Source: Megaleporinus macrocephalus (taxonomy: Eukaryota; Chordata; Actinopteri; Characiformes; Anostomidae). Taken from it: a stretch of 64,000 bases of DNA. The translations under genes and the position numbers were made by a program. The stretch spans positions 14,656,576-14,720,575 of the forward strand of contig CM038711.1 of the NCBI GenBank assembly GCA_021613375.1. Direction: 5' to 3'. Under the pieces are notes generated by a model, which was not told the DNA's origin, did no database searches, and was given only the letters and a program-made list of their open reading frames with translations. This document shows, one piece after another, positions 45,202-58,059 of the stretch (positions within the stretch are counted from its first letter, which is position 1; each line of letters opens with the position of its first letter).

Positions 45202-48200
45202 TTGCATAAAAAAAAAGTTCAATAAAACCTACCATAAATATTGTCTCACATTTGACAGTTAAACAAGCTTATTTATTGTTTATATTGTTATTTAGAAAAA
45301 AAGCAGCTTTGCTAGTATATAAGAAAAGAAAATGGTAATCATATGTTTAAAATGAACCGTTGGCTAAACGTGTAAGAGCAGTTGTTTCTTTACAGCCCCC
45401 AACAAGATCAAGCGAGCATAATGTCGCTACTGAAGCAAAAAGTCTTGCATCTCCATTATTCTCATTTTTCTTTCTTTTTTTAATATGAGAAAACACATGA
45501 ACTTGCCAGCTGCCCTTTACTTTGTGTTACAATTTCACAATGACTAGACTAATACATACTGTCCAAGTGACATATTTCCTGTAAAGTTATCATTTTACAG
45601 ATGCAATATTTTGCTGTGGCAGTTACAATAGCCTATTTAAATAATAAAAAAAGATGCAATTTGTAGGCCATGGTTTTTTTTTGGTTTTTTTATTTACGTT
45701 ATATTGTACTAGATATATTGCTTACAGACATTCTGGTCAAAACCCACCAAACTGCATTTAAAAAAAATACCAAAATGCCATATACTTCTATATAATACAG
45801 TATCAAAACAAAAAAATACTTCACAACCAAATATTAAGAGCCAAGGTAGCATAACTGTTTTTCATTCTGTTTTTGTAAAACTTTTTTTACAGGCTAGGCT
45901 GAGATAGATCACTGGATGTCCCAATTTCCAAGAATAGCAGGATTATGTACAACTGGAAATGTGACTGGATAATATGTGCCATCACTTGCCTTTGAGATTG
46001 TGAACAATGCTGATGGACAGGACAATGGCCTCCTCTCAACACAAGCAAATAAAATGGGTGTCAATCACAGTTTTCATAACTGACTACATGGCTGCCTAAC
46101 ACAATCATAAAAATGTCCAAATTGGCAGGAAACCTCCCAGTCTGGCAACAGTGACCATTGAGAAAACAGACACTTCTGGAATGGACATAGCAAAGATGCT
46201 TCTCAAACCTACCATTTCATAATATTTGGCCTACATACAGCCTTAAATGTAAAAGGAATGAAATAACTTGTTTTTCTGGTTTAGAAAAGTTATTTTGGGG
46301 TTGAAATGCAAGAATGAAAACATTAAAAGTTTGGTTCTGCTTAAAGTGAGCACATTTTTTTATTCCACATATGAGCCCTACTGTGATTTCATTATAGAAC
46401 CAATATCATTGTTTTTGCATTGTATGTCCCCAAGGTGAATGACAGACTTTCTCAGTACATACAATTTTGTCCCACTTCCTACATAATGACGAGTGTCCAT
46501 CATGCACTTCTGCTATACTTTTTGTTAGATGTTGTGCACTGCTGTCCTTGTCTCCTTTGATACATCTGCCTCTAAACATAGCCGTTTGCTGCATGGTGTG
46601 CTGTGCATGGCACTGTCACTACATGTGAAATATTTACTTAGTTTTGCACCTTGAGGGTAGTGAGTGAAGTTATTCATTGTTCTGAACTTGAACACTTGAA
46701 GTTCGATTGTATTGAAATGAACTGCACAGGAATGCTGCTGTGACGAGACGAACAAAGCCCTAAATTCTTCAGGAAAACAATCAAACAATCATGTATAGTG
46801 GCTACAAAAAGTTGCCAACCCAAATGTCAAACCTCTTGGCATGTTTTTAACACATCACACAATGGTGTCTTTTTTGACCCTGCATTCACATATCCATGCA
46901 ATAAACCATGCCATGTCATTGTAGATGTCATATGCTTATCTAAAATTCACGTGACAGAATCTGTCGAGAGATAGAACACAGTGGTAATGGTACGATGACT
47001 GTTATTACTGAGCAAATTTGTTGACATACAGTATTACATCTGCTGTGACATCTTTATATCATATTATGTTTATGTTCTTGTTGTTTCCTGTTGAAACTGT
47101 GTGTAGCACAGTGATTAATCCGTGGTTATTTACATTTAGGTCAAGACCAACAATGTCATGTTGGGTACATAAATATATTTATAAGACCCAGACAGTAATA
47201 TAAATACCCTGCTGACATGAGAGATGCCCTCCTTCTGCTCCTTGTTGTGACACAGTTCAAATATGGATTGCCAGCATTTAGCTCTATCTTAGGATCACAG
47301 CTACCATATACTCCACAGGCTATGATTTATGGCTTAATAGCTACTGCTAGATGTCTGAGTAACCCTCAAATTCACAAACTCACACTGTCCTTAGCAAGAG
47401 AACCTTAACAGCAGCATCCACATTCTACCTTTGAAGCTAACAGATGAAGCTGTCGATGTGCAGACAGTGTTAACAAAGTCAAATGTTGCACTGTGGTGTG
47501 AGATCAGTTCCCTAGAGGACTATCTTGTTTGTATACTCTCAAAGTCAGATGTTAAGCCATAAACAGAGATGTTGTTCTGCCCAAAGCTGCAGAGAACTAG
47601 GACCAAGTCTAAGAAATCTTTGCCCACCACAACAAGTGATTACCAGTAAGCAGTAAACCAAACCCTTTCAAATAAGCTTAGCTGGAAGAAATGGTAACCT
47701 TCCTACTCATACCACACTGGAAAGACCAAGCTTTCCCCAGTAAGCTATACTTGAAGCAATATCAATCTCCCCTTAATGCAACAATAGATGAATTACTCTT
47801 GAACGCAAGTTAGCAAGAATCTCCTCATGACAGAAATACTAATTAATATATCAGAGCTCACTTTCTATGGCCTGGACCATGTGAAACCATGTGTATGGCC
47901 TTACTGGTGGTTTCCCCAGGGTCCACTCGTTCCAACTGACAGTGCTTGAGAGTAGAACGTAGACATACGGACAAGTCACAAATAAACACGTGACATTGCA
48001 GCATGCCTGGGTCTCATGGGAATCTTGTGTTCTCATCTGTCAGCAACATTAAACCTGTTTTACTCCAGTTCTCTGATATCACTTGCTCCTTGACAGAAGT
48101 GCCAGTGAGGAGGCAGATGTTTTCCCAAAATGTATGGTTGGTTCTGCCGCACACCAGGTGTCCTTTGATATTACATCATCCAAATGTAGGTGAACAGCTA

Positions 48201-48985
48201 ACATTATGATGTACATAAAGAGAAGATCCAGTACAGTACCGACAAAGGCAAAAACACAACCAGAAGGGTTCACCAGGCTGGGGAATCCATGCCTGTGACA
48301 GTGTTTGGTGTCCGTCAGCTTTTTGCGGTAAGTCAGATTAAAACAGAATGCTGATTATAAACGTAACTGTAATCCAGCGCGTTCTAAATCACGGTCAGTC
48401 TTTTTGTAACCACAAAAAGATTCCTGGAAATATTTCCCACGTGAGCATGGTATTGTTTTACTGTCTCAGTCACATGGGACCTCATGTCACATATATTGCT
48501 AGTGTTAGATCTTGACCTCTGTGCAGATTGCTTGAGGAGAATCCACTGTGCTTCCTACCAAGTTCATGGAACCGCAACTCTATTTGTAACTTGCAATTTA
48601 ACTTCCTAAAAACAGTCAAATATCATTAGAAAACCCTCAAACAACAATGGCTAATGTGAGCAAACATAGCAAGAGCTCCCCCTGCAGTAGCTTTAAATCA
48701 ACTATTTAAAAAGTTGTCTTAGCCAAATGAATTATGCTCAATGCTGATAACCTGTTTTAATTTATTTAAGCATAAGATATAACAAGACTTTTATTCTGAA
48801 GAATGCCTTTGGATCATTATCAGGCTAGTTAAACATGGCTAAACATGTCCTTGTCCAAACAAAGTCCTTCAGAGAGAAATTCATCAACTTCTTTACAGTG
48901 GTGCTGGGACTTACCAGGGGTCATGATGTTTACAATGCAAATACAGCCATTTTATTTTCCGAACACTTTTGCCACAGGATGGATT
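45202..48985. other. Intergenic, no gene seen
   Basis: Mostly AT-rich. 46800-46830 begins TATAGTGGCTACAAAAAGT, which resembles a mariner-type terminus, but I could not find the matching end. Opposed frames at 48003-48209 and 48079-48273 have no domain. Confidence 0.4.
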
Positions 48986-48987
48986 TA

Positions 48988-49690
48988 CAGTGGTGCTTAA
49001 CAGTTTGTGAACTGTTCCATCCAACAAGTAAAAAAGTAGATAAACAGAACCCAATTAAACAAATGAGACAAAGCTTTCATGCATTTATTGAGGAAATCAA
49101 TCCTATATATGATATCTGTGAGTAGCAAAAATATGTGAACCTTTGCTTTCAGTATCTGGTGTGACCTCATGCAGCTAATTGCAACTAAATTGAATTTTTG
49201 CCCATTTCTAGGTACAGTACATCTTTAACTCCTTACACAAAGTGCTTGCTTCTTGTTCATCCAAGGAATTCCTGAAGGATTAAGCTCAGGACTTTGACTT
49301 TCCACTCTATTGATTTCACTCTTCTTTAACTATTCTTTGGAAGAACAGCTTGTATGCTTACGGTTGTCATCTTGCTGCATCACCAATGTCCTTGAGATTC
49401 AGTTCATGGACAGATGCTTAGACATCAACCATTACAATTTACCGGGATAATTTAGAATTTATTGTTCCACTCAGTTCTACCTCAGATGAGGCAGGAGAGG
49501 CCCAAACAACGATACAACCATCACCATGTTTCACAAATAAACCCATGTGATCTTTAGCAAATTGCAGATGGAAAAACGATGTTCCATTTGGAGAGCACTT
49601 TTTTTCCCCATGCAACCCCACCATTGGTCATTTCTGTAGAAGTGTAGAATATTTTAAAAGATTCACAAACTTTGAGGAAGCATTTTGTTT
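48988..49690 (-). mobile_element. Tc1-like transposon relic, minus strand
   Basis: It starts right after a TA (48986-48987) with CAGTGGTGCTTAACAGTTTGTGAAC and ends near 49661-49690 with the inverted form TTCACAAACTTTGAGGAAGCA. The plus strand carries AGTAGATAAACAGAACCCAATT and CAAAAATATGTGAACCTTTGCTTTCAGTATCTGG, typical of one teleost Tc1 family. On the minus strand the transposase appears between about 49575 and 49440: KHGDGCIVVWASP, then ELSGTINSKL, the region after the second catalytic residue. The 3' catalytic block is missing. About 700 bp against roughly 1.6 kb for an intact element. Dead. Confidence 0.85.
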
Positions 49691-51910
49691 CTTTGCATGT
49701 TAGCCTAAAATGGGACGGATGTTAGATGACTTTTTGGCGTCCAGAAAAACTATAAAACTTTTACAGTCTACATCTACTCAGTCTTTTTAAATTAACTTTG
49801 ACTCTAGGATTTTCATAGTTTTCCCACTGGCTGTAAGACTACCTTGGACCCTTTTTAAGCTCTGGTTTCTTGTTTTGTCACTCTGTCTGTTTCTTTTTTA
49901 TTTTAAGGTCAAATTGTTACATACTGAAAAGGATTATGACTATGTACTGCTGTTACTTATTTCCGGTGGCAACCTCCGCAGTGTTCGGTTAGTCAAGTTA
50001 TGTTGTTCAGAAAGAAATTTTATTAAATTTTCACACCCACAACATGTGATAACAAGATGATAATGCTGTATGAGATAGCTGGAGAACATCGGCTCAGAAT
50101 CTGTAGTTATGATAGCTTGCGTGAGTGGATATGTGGCAATGTGTTAATGTGGTTCTGAAATGAAAGAAATGAAAGGGAAGAAAATAGCTAGTGTAATAGC
50201 TGGTTTAACTTAGCAGTAGCAGCAATATGCAAAATATAGTAGATAGAACATAAATAAGCCTGAACTAAGCATGAACAAGCAGCAATGAGGCTAACAATAA
50301 GCCAAATACTGTGTTAGTGTGCTAATCGCGATTAGCATGTAGTAGCAAACATCACACTAAACAGAAATATGCGTTATATAAATATTCTGTTATTTAGAAC
50401 ATCTAAATAACATAAAGAATGTTATAGAATCAATATAACCACACTGTCTAAATAGAAAGTCAGCCTGCTGCTGCTCCACCTTGCCCCTTGCTGAACTGGC
50501 AATTAGGGGGCCTAGAGGGGTTTCAAACTGATGAACATAGATGCCTGACTAAAACTCACAAATAGTATGGCAAACCAATAACTATAATAGCTGCGCTCTT
50601 GTACACATACTGTTGTTTTACAAATGTATCTGTCTATTTCAACATATACATAAAGGGCGTTAACATTAAGGTATTGTATTATGAACAACATGTTCCTACT
50701 GACTAATCTAGTGATCTGGGATTTTAAATAGTAAAATCAACACTTTAGTGCAAAATGTAAAATTGAATGTAAAATAAGCCCAAGCCATGTTCATATATTT
50801 CATAATTGCATTCCTTACCACACTCAATTAATTTGTCTCTTGAGGTTTCCAAGTAAATCCAGAGAAGCTCACAGTTCTCCCAAACTACTTCCTTTTCACA
50901 CTCTCAGCAGAAACACCCACACTGCACACCACCAACCACCCCACACCTCCCCCAAGTGTCCTTTTTTACTTCACACTTTGAAATGGCTCACTTTTGTGAC
51001 ATGATGGGCATTTGCTTTGGAAAATGACATGCCCAACATGCCACAAATGCACAGGAGTGATAATGGTCAAAGGGATGTTCAGCAGTAGACGAAAAGCCAT
51101 CTTCTCTTGTGGTGCAAGTGTCTGGCGGGCTGCATAATGAGTAAGTGAAAGGCAGGTCAGTGACACAGCACTCTCCTCTGAGAACTATGGCTTTTTCATG
51201 AGACAGACAACAAGCTAAAGTGATTCTTTTAACAATTGCACCCAATCTCGGACTAAATCAGAGAAGTGTGCAAAGTGAAGGCAGTAAGAAAGATAAAAGG
51301 AGTCTTCAAAAGCAGGACGAATGAGTGAAAGTAGAGAGAAAGACAGAAGTTGCACCGATTGATTTTGCAATCTTTTGAAGGAATTGCAGGTAATAGCAAG
51401 ATTGGCTGGACACATTGTTATCTGTCTGAGTGTACTGTTGTGTTGTGCTGATATTTAATGGCATAACTACTTCTGAGATACAGTTCTGGGTTACTCTCAG
51501 CATTAAACCCATTCATTGCTCTGCTGATACAAGAAGAAAAAAAAAATCTGGCCTCATGTCAAGGAACACCTTTGTGTTTCATCTAATTACCCCACAGCCC
51601 TGTGATAACCACAGCCGCAACTTAGTTAGGTCACAAGTAGATCGATCAAATCTGCCCAACCATACTCCAAGTTTTCTTTTATTAACATTGTGAATCTGTA
51701 CATTTTAAAACATGACCTGAAGACTATAAAACAGTTCTTCAAGGGTGCTTTAATAAAGGCTATGGTTATATATACATAAACACTAAAATCAATAGTTCTT
51801 TGTGAGATCAAATACTTCTTTTTTAACCTTTTTATAAATTCTATCGACGCCAAAAGATTTTGCTACTGTAAACAAACCTTTTCCAATTATTTCCAACTGT
51901 AGAGACTTTC
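49691..51910. other. Intergenic, no gene seen
   Basis: 50990-51700 is more complex than the rest and might contain regulatory DNA, but no clear motif cluster stands out. Overlapping chance frames on both strands (50966-51415). Confidence 0.4.
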
Positions 51911-51914
51911 AGGG

Positions 51915-52065
51915 CCTGTACCTTGCATAATGCTGCAACTACATGGTTACCTTAACTAGGCACTTGAGCGATGCTTCACTGCAGCTATGAGGCTACCTGT
52001 CGTGACCACTTGACCGATGCTACACCGGAGTTAAAAGGCTGCCTGTACTGGCACTGAAGCAATTT
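51915..52065. repeat. 46-bp minisatellite, about 3 diverged units
   Basis: Units begin CACTTGAGCGATGC (51961), CACTTGACCGATGC (52007) and CACTGAAGC (52052), with GGCTACCTGT / GGCTGCCTGT at the same phase. A more diverged unit (GCTGCAACTACATGGTTACC) precedes them. Period 46 bp. Not coding. Confidence 0.7.
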
Positions 52066-52685
52066 TATTTTTAACAACACTTTTTGTCCATTTTACTGAT
52101 TTACAAGAAAAAATCTTTACAAAAACAATGTATAAGCTAGCAAAGTGCAGCAATGACTGGGAGAAGTCCCATGAGATTAACTCAAAAGACTCCATCGTTC
52201 TCTGAACTAAACCGTGTAGTGGAAATATGATATGAAACTGGAAAGATTAGGTCTATGTAGAAAGACTCATACCACATGAAAGAAAGACCCATGTAAAAAG
52301 CAAGAGACTGATGTTAGAAGTCTATCAAGGATTTGCTAGACTACAGATTGTACCAGGCAGGATGTAAGATAATGAGAACATAATACGTTAGGTTTAATGA
52401 AAGCATATATGGTATATTAATACTTTCCTCTATGATGCCTCTCTGATATCAGTCATCCATATCTAAGATGTAATTTAGATTTAAAAGGCATCACAATTTA
52501 AGCTTTAAAGATACAATTATTTCCAAACTAGAATTAAGACATGAAAAAACAGACTCCTGGTTGGTATTGTAACAAACTATAAGAAAATCAGAAGAGTAGA
52601 TGTATTATCAGGGTCACAGAAACTGATTAATATGTGTGCCAGCAGTTTAACCCCATTTGAAGAATGATTTGACCCTCAATGTTTT
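52066..52685. other. Intergenic, no gene seen
   Basis: AT-rich single-copy-looking DNA. Confidence 0.4.
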
Positions 52686-52689
52686 TCTT

Positions 52690-53160
52690 TCTCTTTATGC
52701 TGTTGCAGAGACAGATTTAGGAGCAGGTGAGCATCCCCGTGGCCCGGCCACATGGCCTCTGGAAGGGTCTTGACCCCGCCCTCTGGGGCTGATGAATGCA
52801 AGCAGGTTTCGCTCTCACGCAGACATCCGCACCTGCCGCCCATGCGCCACTTATCGAGCACATGAATCAATTTAATGAGAGACAGTAAGGTTCAGGACTT
52901 CAATAAAGGGCCGGCTGAAAGCCCTCCAATGTGCATCTCTCCAACATTGTGTTTAGTTTCCAGCCACTTCCTGAGCCTCCGCCCGTGAAAATTAGATGGC
53001 TTCCTCTTTGGTCTGCCACACACTGTCATTCATTCTACCGCTGGTTTGCATCCTGTGCTCTGCGCTCAACTTCATTTGCCAGACAAGATCATGCTGTCAG
53101 ATGCACAGACTATGTTTGTTTCTGGTGCTCTGTGAATTATTAAAGCAATAAAGCCCAGAC
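52690..53160. promoter_or_regulatory. Candidate conserved non-coding element
   Basis: The most GC-rich and complex block in the right half, with E-box CACCTG (52831), CGCC-rich words near 52771, AATCAATTTAATGAGAG (homeodomain-like, 52865), CAATTTAAT and AGTGAATTATTAAAGC words. Small frames on both strands have no family. I infer possible enhancer DNA. Confidence 0.4.
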
Positions 53161-53630
53161 AGGGAATTCTTCACTGTCATATTTACAGAGGAAGCAATAC
53201 TTGTAAAGATTGTAAAGGGTGTTTGTGTAGAAATCACAGTCTGATAACTTGATGAAGTTTATGTTTTGGTCCTTGTATCTAATTTTATTAGACAATATGC
53301 CACAATGAAAACAGATAAATGCAAAAACCTGGCTTGAGTTCTTGGAACCATATATCCTTAAATCCAGTTTTAGGTTCTAGATTTTGCAATTATGGTCTAA
53401 GGAAATCGATTTGTTGATGTAACAGGTTGCCACTATCCCTACAAGATTGAAAATCCAGGACTGGTAACAAAATTCAACGTCCGAAGATCTCTGTGGTTGC
53501 AGGTTTTGCATGGGATAATAAAAGCTTGTAATTTGAATATGCCACTCATAGCTCAAGCAAAGATTTAACATAGGGTTTAGATTTAGTAAACTTCAAATAA
53601 ATATATTTGTACACAATACAATACATAACA
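53161..53630. other. Intergenic, no gene seen
   Basis: Nothing recognised. Confidence 0.4.
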
Positions 53631-53638
53631 TTTGTACT
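53631..53638. repeat. Left target-site duplication
   Basis: TTTGTACT, identical to 54160-54167 on the other side of the hAT-type element. Confidence 0.9.
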
Positions 53639-54159
53639 TAGGGGTGTGCCATGTCATATCATACACAATAATATCGCCAACATTTCTGAATATTGTGAGT
53701 GATATTTTACCCTGAAATATCGTGCCATATCACCCATCCCTAATTATTACATCAGGTTACTACTTTTTTACTGTTTTTAGCAAAAGAAAAATTCACACTT
53801 TTCTCATTTCCCATTATATATCTACTAGAGTCGCATTTTATCTGTCCAGTATCATTCATTTTGCTTCAGTCCTGGATATATAGAGATATTTGGAGTGCAT
53901 TATTTAGTATTGTGATATTCTGGATCATTGACTTCTGTTACAATCTGATGAAATTGCTTGTATTTTTTAATGTCTCAGTTAGGAGTGTGCAATATCATAT
54001 CATTTTATTTTATTATTTTATTTTCACTTTGTTGTAGTAGTGTATTCTTGAAATTATTTTTTTTAATTCAATGTTTTGTCATATCGCCAAGAGTATTATT
54101 ATCGCAAAAATACCATGAAGTACCATGATATTATTGTAGGGCCATATCGCCCACCCCTA
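53639..54159. mobile_element. Complete 521-bp hAT-type miniature element
   Basis: The ends are TAGGGGTGTGCCATGTCATA (left) and GCCATATCGCCCACCCCTA (right), inverted copies with a few mismatches. The element is flanked by perfect 8-bp direct repeats TTTGTACT. Eight-base target duplications and TAGGGGTG ends are hallmarks of hAT transposons. The interior has no transposase and two further end-like segments, CATCACCC-ATCCCTA-like at 53725-53742 and TTAGGAGTGTGCAATATCAT at 53980-54000, suggesting a doubled or nested composition. It carries many ATATCG/CGATAT-type words typical of this teleost family. It needs transposase from elsewhere. Confidence 0.9.
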
Positions 54160-54167
54160 TTTGTACT
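54160..54167. repeat. Right target-site duplication
   Basis: TTTGTACT, matching 53631-53638. Confidence 0.9.
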
Positions 54168-57095
54168 CCGTCTATAGTTAGACATACCAAGCAACAGAAT
54201 TCGGCTTTGGCTTACAGTTTTTACACCCAAAAAGAGAAAGTCTAATTACGCTCTCAAAAACCTTTTAATTTCTAAAAGTCCTTTTAGAAGGGTGGGCATC
54301 CATTTGTGGCAGTGTCTCTCCTGAGCTTCTTGCACAAAGTGCAAGACACTAGCAGAACACCATTTTAAGCTATGTCCCTGGGCTCTCACAGTCCTTGCCC
54401 CAGGCCACGCCCTTGTCGCCATGGCTCCTACTGCATGTGAAGGAGCTACCTACAGAGTCACAATCACTTTCAACAATGAAAGTTTAACCAGCAGTCATCA
54501 TCTCTCTTCTCCTCCCACCATGCCATTAATGCTAGGATAAATGGCACACATGCACACTCATGCACACTGGGGCACCACTGGTGAGAGACCTGAGCTGGAC
54601 AATGGTCATCTTCCAACAATCTGATGTGCCTGTCTCAGTGTGTGTGAGCACAACTTATCACACTAAAAAATACTGGCAAGTCTGAAATTGCGAGAGCGAC
54701 CGTTCACACTGCACTTGACCCACAGCCTGCAGCCACCGTTGAACCTCTGGGCCTTCATCTGTTCAGCTCATGGCACCACATGGCACATTGTACTCTCTCA
54801 ACTGCTTGCCACACTAAAGCCCACTCTCTTGCCTACACTGCTTTTGTCTCGTCATGCAGCCCACAGCCTTGATTAATCCCCCTGAGCCTTGCAGCACTGT
54901 TATTGCCATCACGGCCTTCTTCTTCCTTTCATATTAACCGATTTTAAAGCTGAATATGATTCATTTTTGACGACTTGGCCAGATAGGTCATTTGAGCCAG
55001 TTGGACCTTGTCTGCAAATATGGTGTGTTTGCTGGTTGAGATCAGACCTTTCTTAGAGCCTGTCTTTCCACAGAAAGCATATTCTGATCTCTGATATAAC
55101 TGATCTCTCTCTTCATTTTGACAGTGAGAAAAAGAAGTTACACTAGAACACTAGAAACTATGGGAATACAATGTTGCCAGTTCATGCTCAGTAATTTGCA
55201 TAACAAATAGCAAAAGTGTTTATTTTGCATTGCCATAAATGATTATGCAATTATTCATGATAATAGACATCCTAATAAATAACAAGGTCATATAACAATA
55301 TTTAGAAGTGTCTTATTTTGGCTTTACTGAACAAATAGCAAAACATTAATAAACTCTTGATATATTATCCTCACTGAAAAAATATCATTTACATGTTTGC
55401 TACATTTTTTGGAAAACGTTAGTAGGGTAAAAGCTGGCATGTGCTTCCTTGCTGCTGTCAATGCCATGTCAATAGACAGATCAATTCATCTGCAGGGATG
55501 GATTTGGATCAGTTACCAAATACATTAACTAGTTTTGTGCCATCCTTAAAACCTAGAGAGTGCAAGGCCAATTATTTTTATTATTCATGTGAAAATTAAG
55601 TAAATACCTAAAACAACATAAATTCTAAAATTAACTGAAATGTACGGAACTGACCTTGCTGCAGTTACTCTCTCTGTATGCTTCCTATGCCTTGACCTCT
55701 TATTTGTGTCTGTAGGTTTTTGTGGATAAAAACAAGACACAAAGGGAAAACAAGGAGAGGCAAGAGAGACGGGACGGGCACTCACAAAGGGAGTGAGAAA
55801 GAGAGCGAATGAGGTAGAGGGAGAGACAGATAGTGGGGTTCCATAGGAAATCAATACTGCGCCAGCGACCTGAGTGCTTGCTCCCTGATTTATCCCATTT
55901 GGGGCTTGTGGGGTGGGCTCTATGAGACAGAAAATCAGTATTCTTCTCAGGATTAAAAACCCTTTACACTAACACCCTAGGGTTATACTCATAATAATAC
56001 CATCAGGCCATATTACTTACCATATTACTAGTGCACCTGGGTAAATATAATTGGTTAAATATGTTGATTCGACTTTATTTAACTATATAGTGCAGTATCT
56101 AGCGTCAGTGTTGTTGCGCTTTTGGAAATTATCATTTTCTGTGTACCAGTGGACGTACCAAAGGTCTTCATAAAACATGCTTGTGTTATCATTCCACATA
56201 ATAGTGATCATTTTATGAAAACATGACCAAGACTATTATCAAATACAGACATACTTGTGTAGTAGAGGTTGGCGCCCCAGCATAAGTGTTTTTTTTGGTG
56301 CCGTAAGCAGGAGTGTTTGCATATGTGTGCTAGTTTGATTCATCCTTGATATGCAGCTTGTTAGCTCAAGTTTTAAAAAAAGTTTATAAAAATTGGGGGT
56401 GAAGTTAAGCTAAAACAGATAGTGACTGCATCACTGAAGGTGAACAGACTATAATAAAGCAAACAGACACGTTCTATGTATCAGAATTATACTATTACTA
56501 GTTGACAGTACCAGAAAGTGTCTATAAAAACTGGTGTTAGAATCTTTATTTATGGTATGCCTTATTTTTCTTTCTTTGGTAAACACCATCATCGGTTTGG
56601 TATTCTTCATCACATGCTGTTAACCACTACTCTCATTTGCTGACTGAGTAGAAAGGGTGGGTAAGAGATGTTGTGAGATAGCTCAACAATGGCTTCAGCG
56701 GTGCATAGTATAGAGACATCATATGTGTTATAGAGACATTAAATATTCTCTTGAAATGTTAACTTCTTCATTAAATATTAAAACTGAACACTCTCAATAT
56801 TAGTAGAGCCTTTTTGCTTAGGTAAACGCCCAAAAAGGCATGCTGAATCTGCAAACACATATTATTTTTTTTTAAGATATATGATTTTTACACGTATACT
56901 TAGAAACATTATGTGTGGAAATGCAGCTGCAGTGGTGAAAATATGAAGGTTGGGTGAGTGGGTGTGGTTAATTGAGCATAGCATTACACATGCTCAATGC
57001 AGCTTTACACAGCAAATACTACCAGATTGCAGAATCACATTATTTCTATATATAAAATCAAAACAGAGAGGTCACATTTTACTATTTCTTAGATA
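54168..57095. other. Intergenic, no gene seen
   Basis: Moderately complex at 54290-54960 and AT-rich later. Frames at 54688-54876 and 55585-55854 are low-information (Leu/Ser/Thr and Ser/Phe-rich). No repeat family recognised. Confidence 0.4.
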
Positions 57096-57098
57096 TAT

Positions 57099-57680
57099 AC
57101 ACTGATCAGCCATAGCATTAAAACCATCTTCTTCTACACTCATTGTCCATTAACACTATTTACTGTATAACACAGGTGCACTTCTACACTTACACACTGG
57201 AGTCAATCTGTTTCTCTGCGTACTTTGTTAGCCCCCTTTCACTCTGTTCTTCAATGATCAGGCCCCCCAAAGGGCCACCACAGAGCAGCTGTAGTTACAC
57301 TCTCGTGGTGGGTTAATGTGTGCTGTGCAGCAGTGCTGGAGTTTTCAAACACTGTGTCCACTCACTGTCCACTTTAATAGACACTTCTACCTTGGTGGTC
57401 CACCATGTAGGTGTAAAGTCAGAGATGATGACTTATCTGTTGCTGCACAGTTTGTGTTGGTCATCCTCTAGTCCTTCATCAGTGGTCACAGGATGCTGCC
57501 CGCAGGACACTGTTGGCTGGATGTTGCTGGTTGGTGGACTATTCTCAGTCCAGCTGTGAAGTCCATCGTCCACTCTAATAGACACTCCTACCTTGGTGGT
57601 CCACTGTGTAGGTGTAAAGACAGGGAAGATTACTTAGCTGTTGCTACACAGTTTGTGTTGGTCATATATACTGAGCAACA
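57099..57680 (+). mobile_element. Teleost miniature element, family B, longest copy
   Basis: It starts ACACTGATCAGCCATAGCATTA. It continues with CTCATTGTCCATTAACACT, TTTCTCTGCGTACTTTGTTAGCC, TTCTTCAATGATCAGGCCCC, GTCCACTCACTGTCCACTTT, AGACACTTCTACCTTGGTGGTCCACC and CAGGATGCTGCCCGC, to GGTTGGTGGACTATTCTCAGTCCAGC (57530-57554). About 100 bp (57367-57466) is repeated at 57568-57665 with spacing of 201 bp. The matching right inverted arm of the full family is absent. Three frames cross it by chance. Confidence 0.8.
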
Positions 57681-57849
57681 CATTGATTGGCATATGTGAA
57701 CTTAAGAAAAAAGTGTATGTGTACTTCAAACTATTAATTGGTTTAAACATAATTTCCTTTCCTTTTATTATTTTAAACATTACATACATGAACAAACTAT
57801 ATTTTTCCAATACTGTGTTGACTTAATATATTATGGACTTATATATTTG

Positions 57850-57851
<2 letters not shown>
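57681..57851. other. Intergenic, AT-rich
   Basis: Nothing recognised between the element and the microsatellite. Confidence 0.4.

Positions 57852-57921
<70 letters not shown>
57852..57921. repeat. (TA)n(TG)n microsatellite
   Basis: About 30 copies of TA (57852-57911) followed by five TG. Long TA runs are unstable and often differ between individuals. Confidence 0.98.
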
Positions 57922-58059
57922 TGAAAAGTTTTTTTTTTACCATTTTTTTTTCAGTCGATCATCTATGATTCCATGCTGAAATTTAAACTCTTACTCTTAA
58001 TTTATGTCACTTATTAGCATCAGCATTTGTGTAAGGAGAGACTAATTGTCTGAGTAAAA
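57922..58059. other. T-rich flank
   Basis: Oligo-T runs near 57930 and 57944; nothing else seen. Confidence 0.4.

Noticed and set aside
46803..46900. Mariner-type terminus TATAGTGGCTACAAAAAGT
   Set aside because: No matching inverted end or transposase remnant found nearby.
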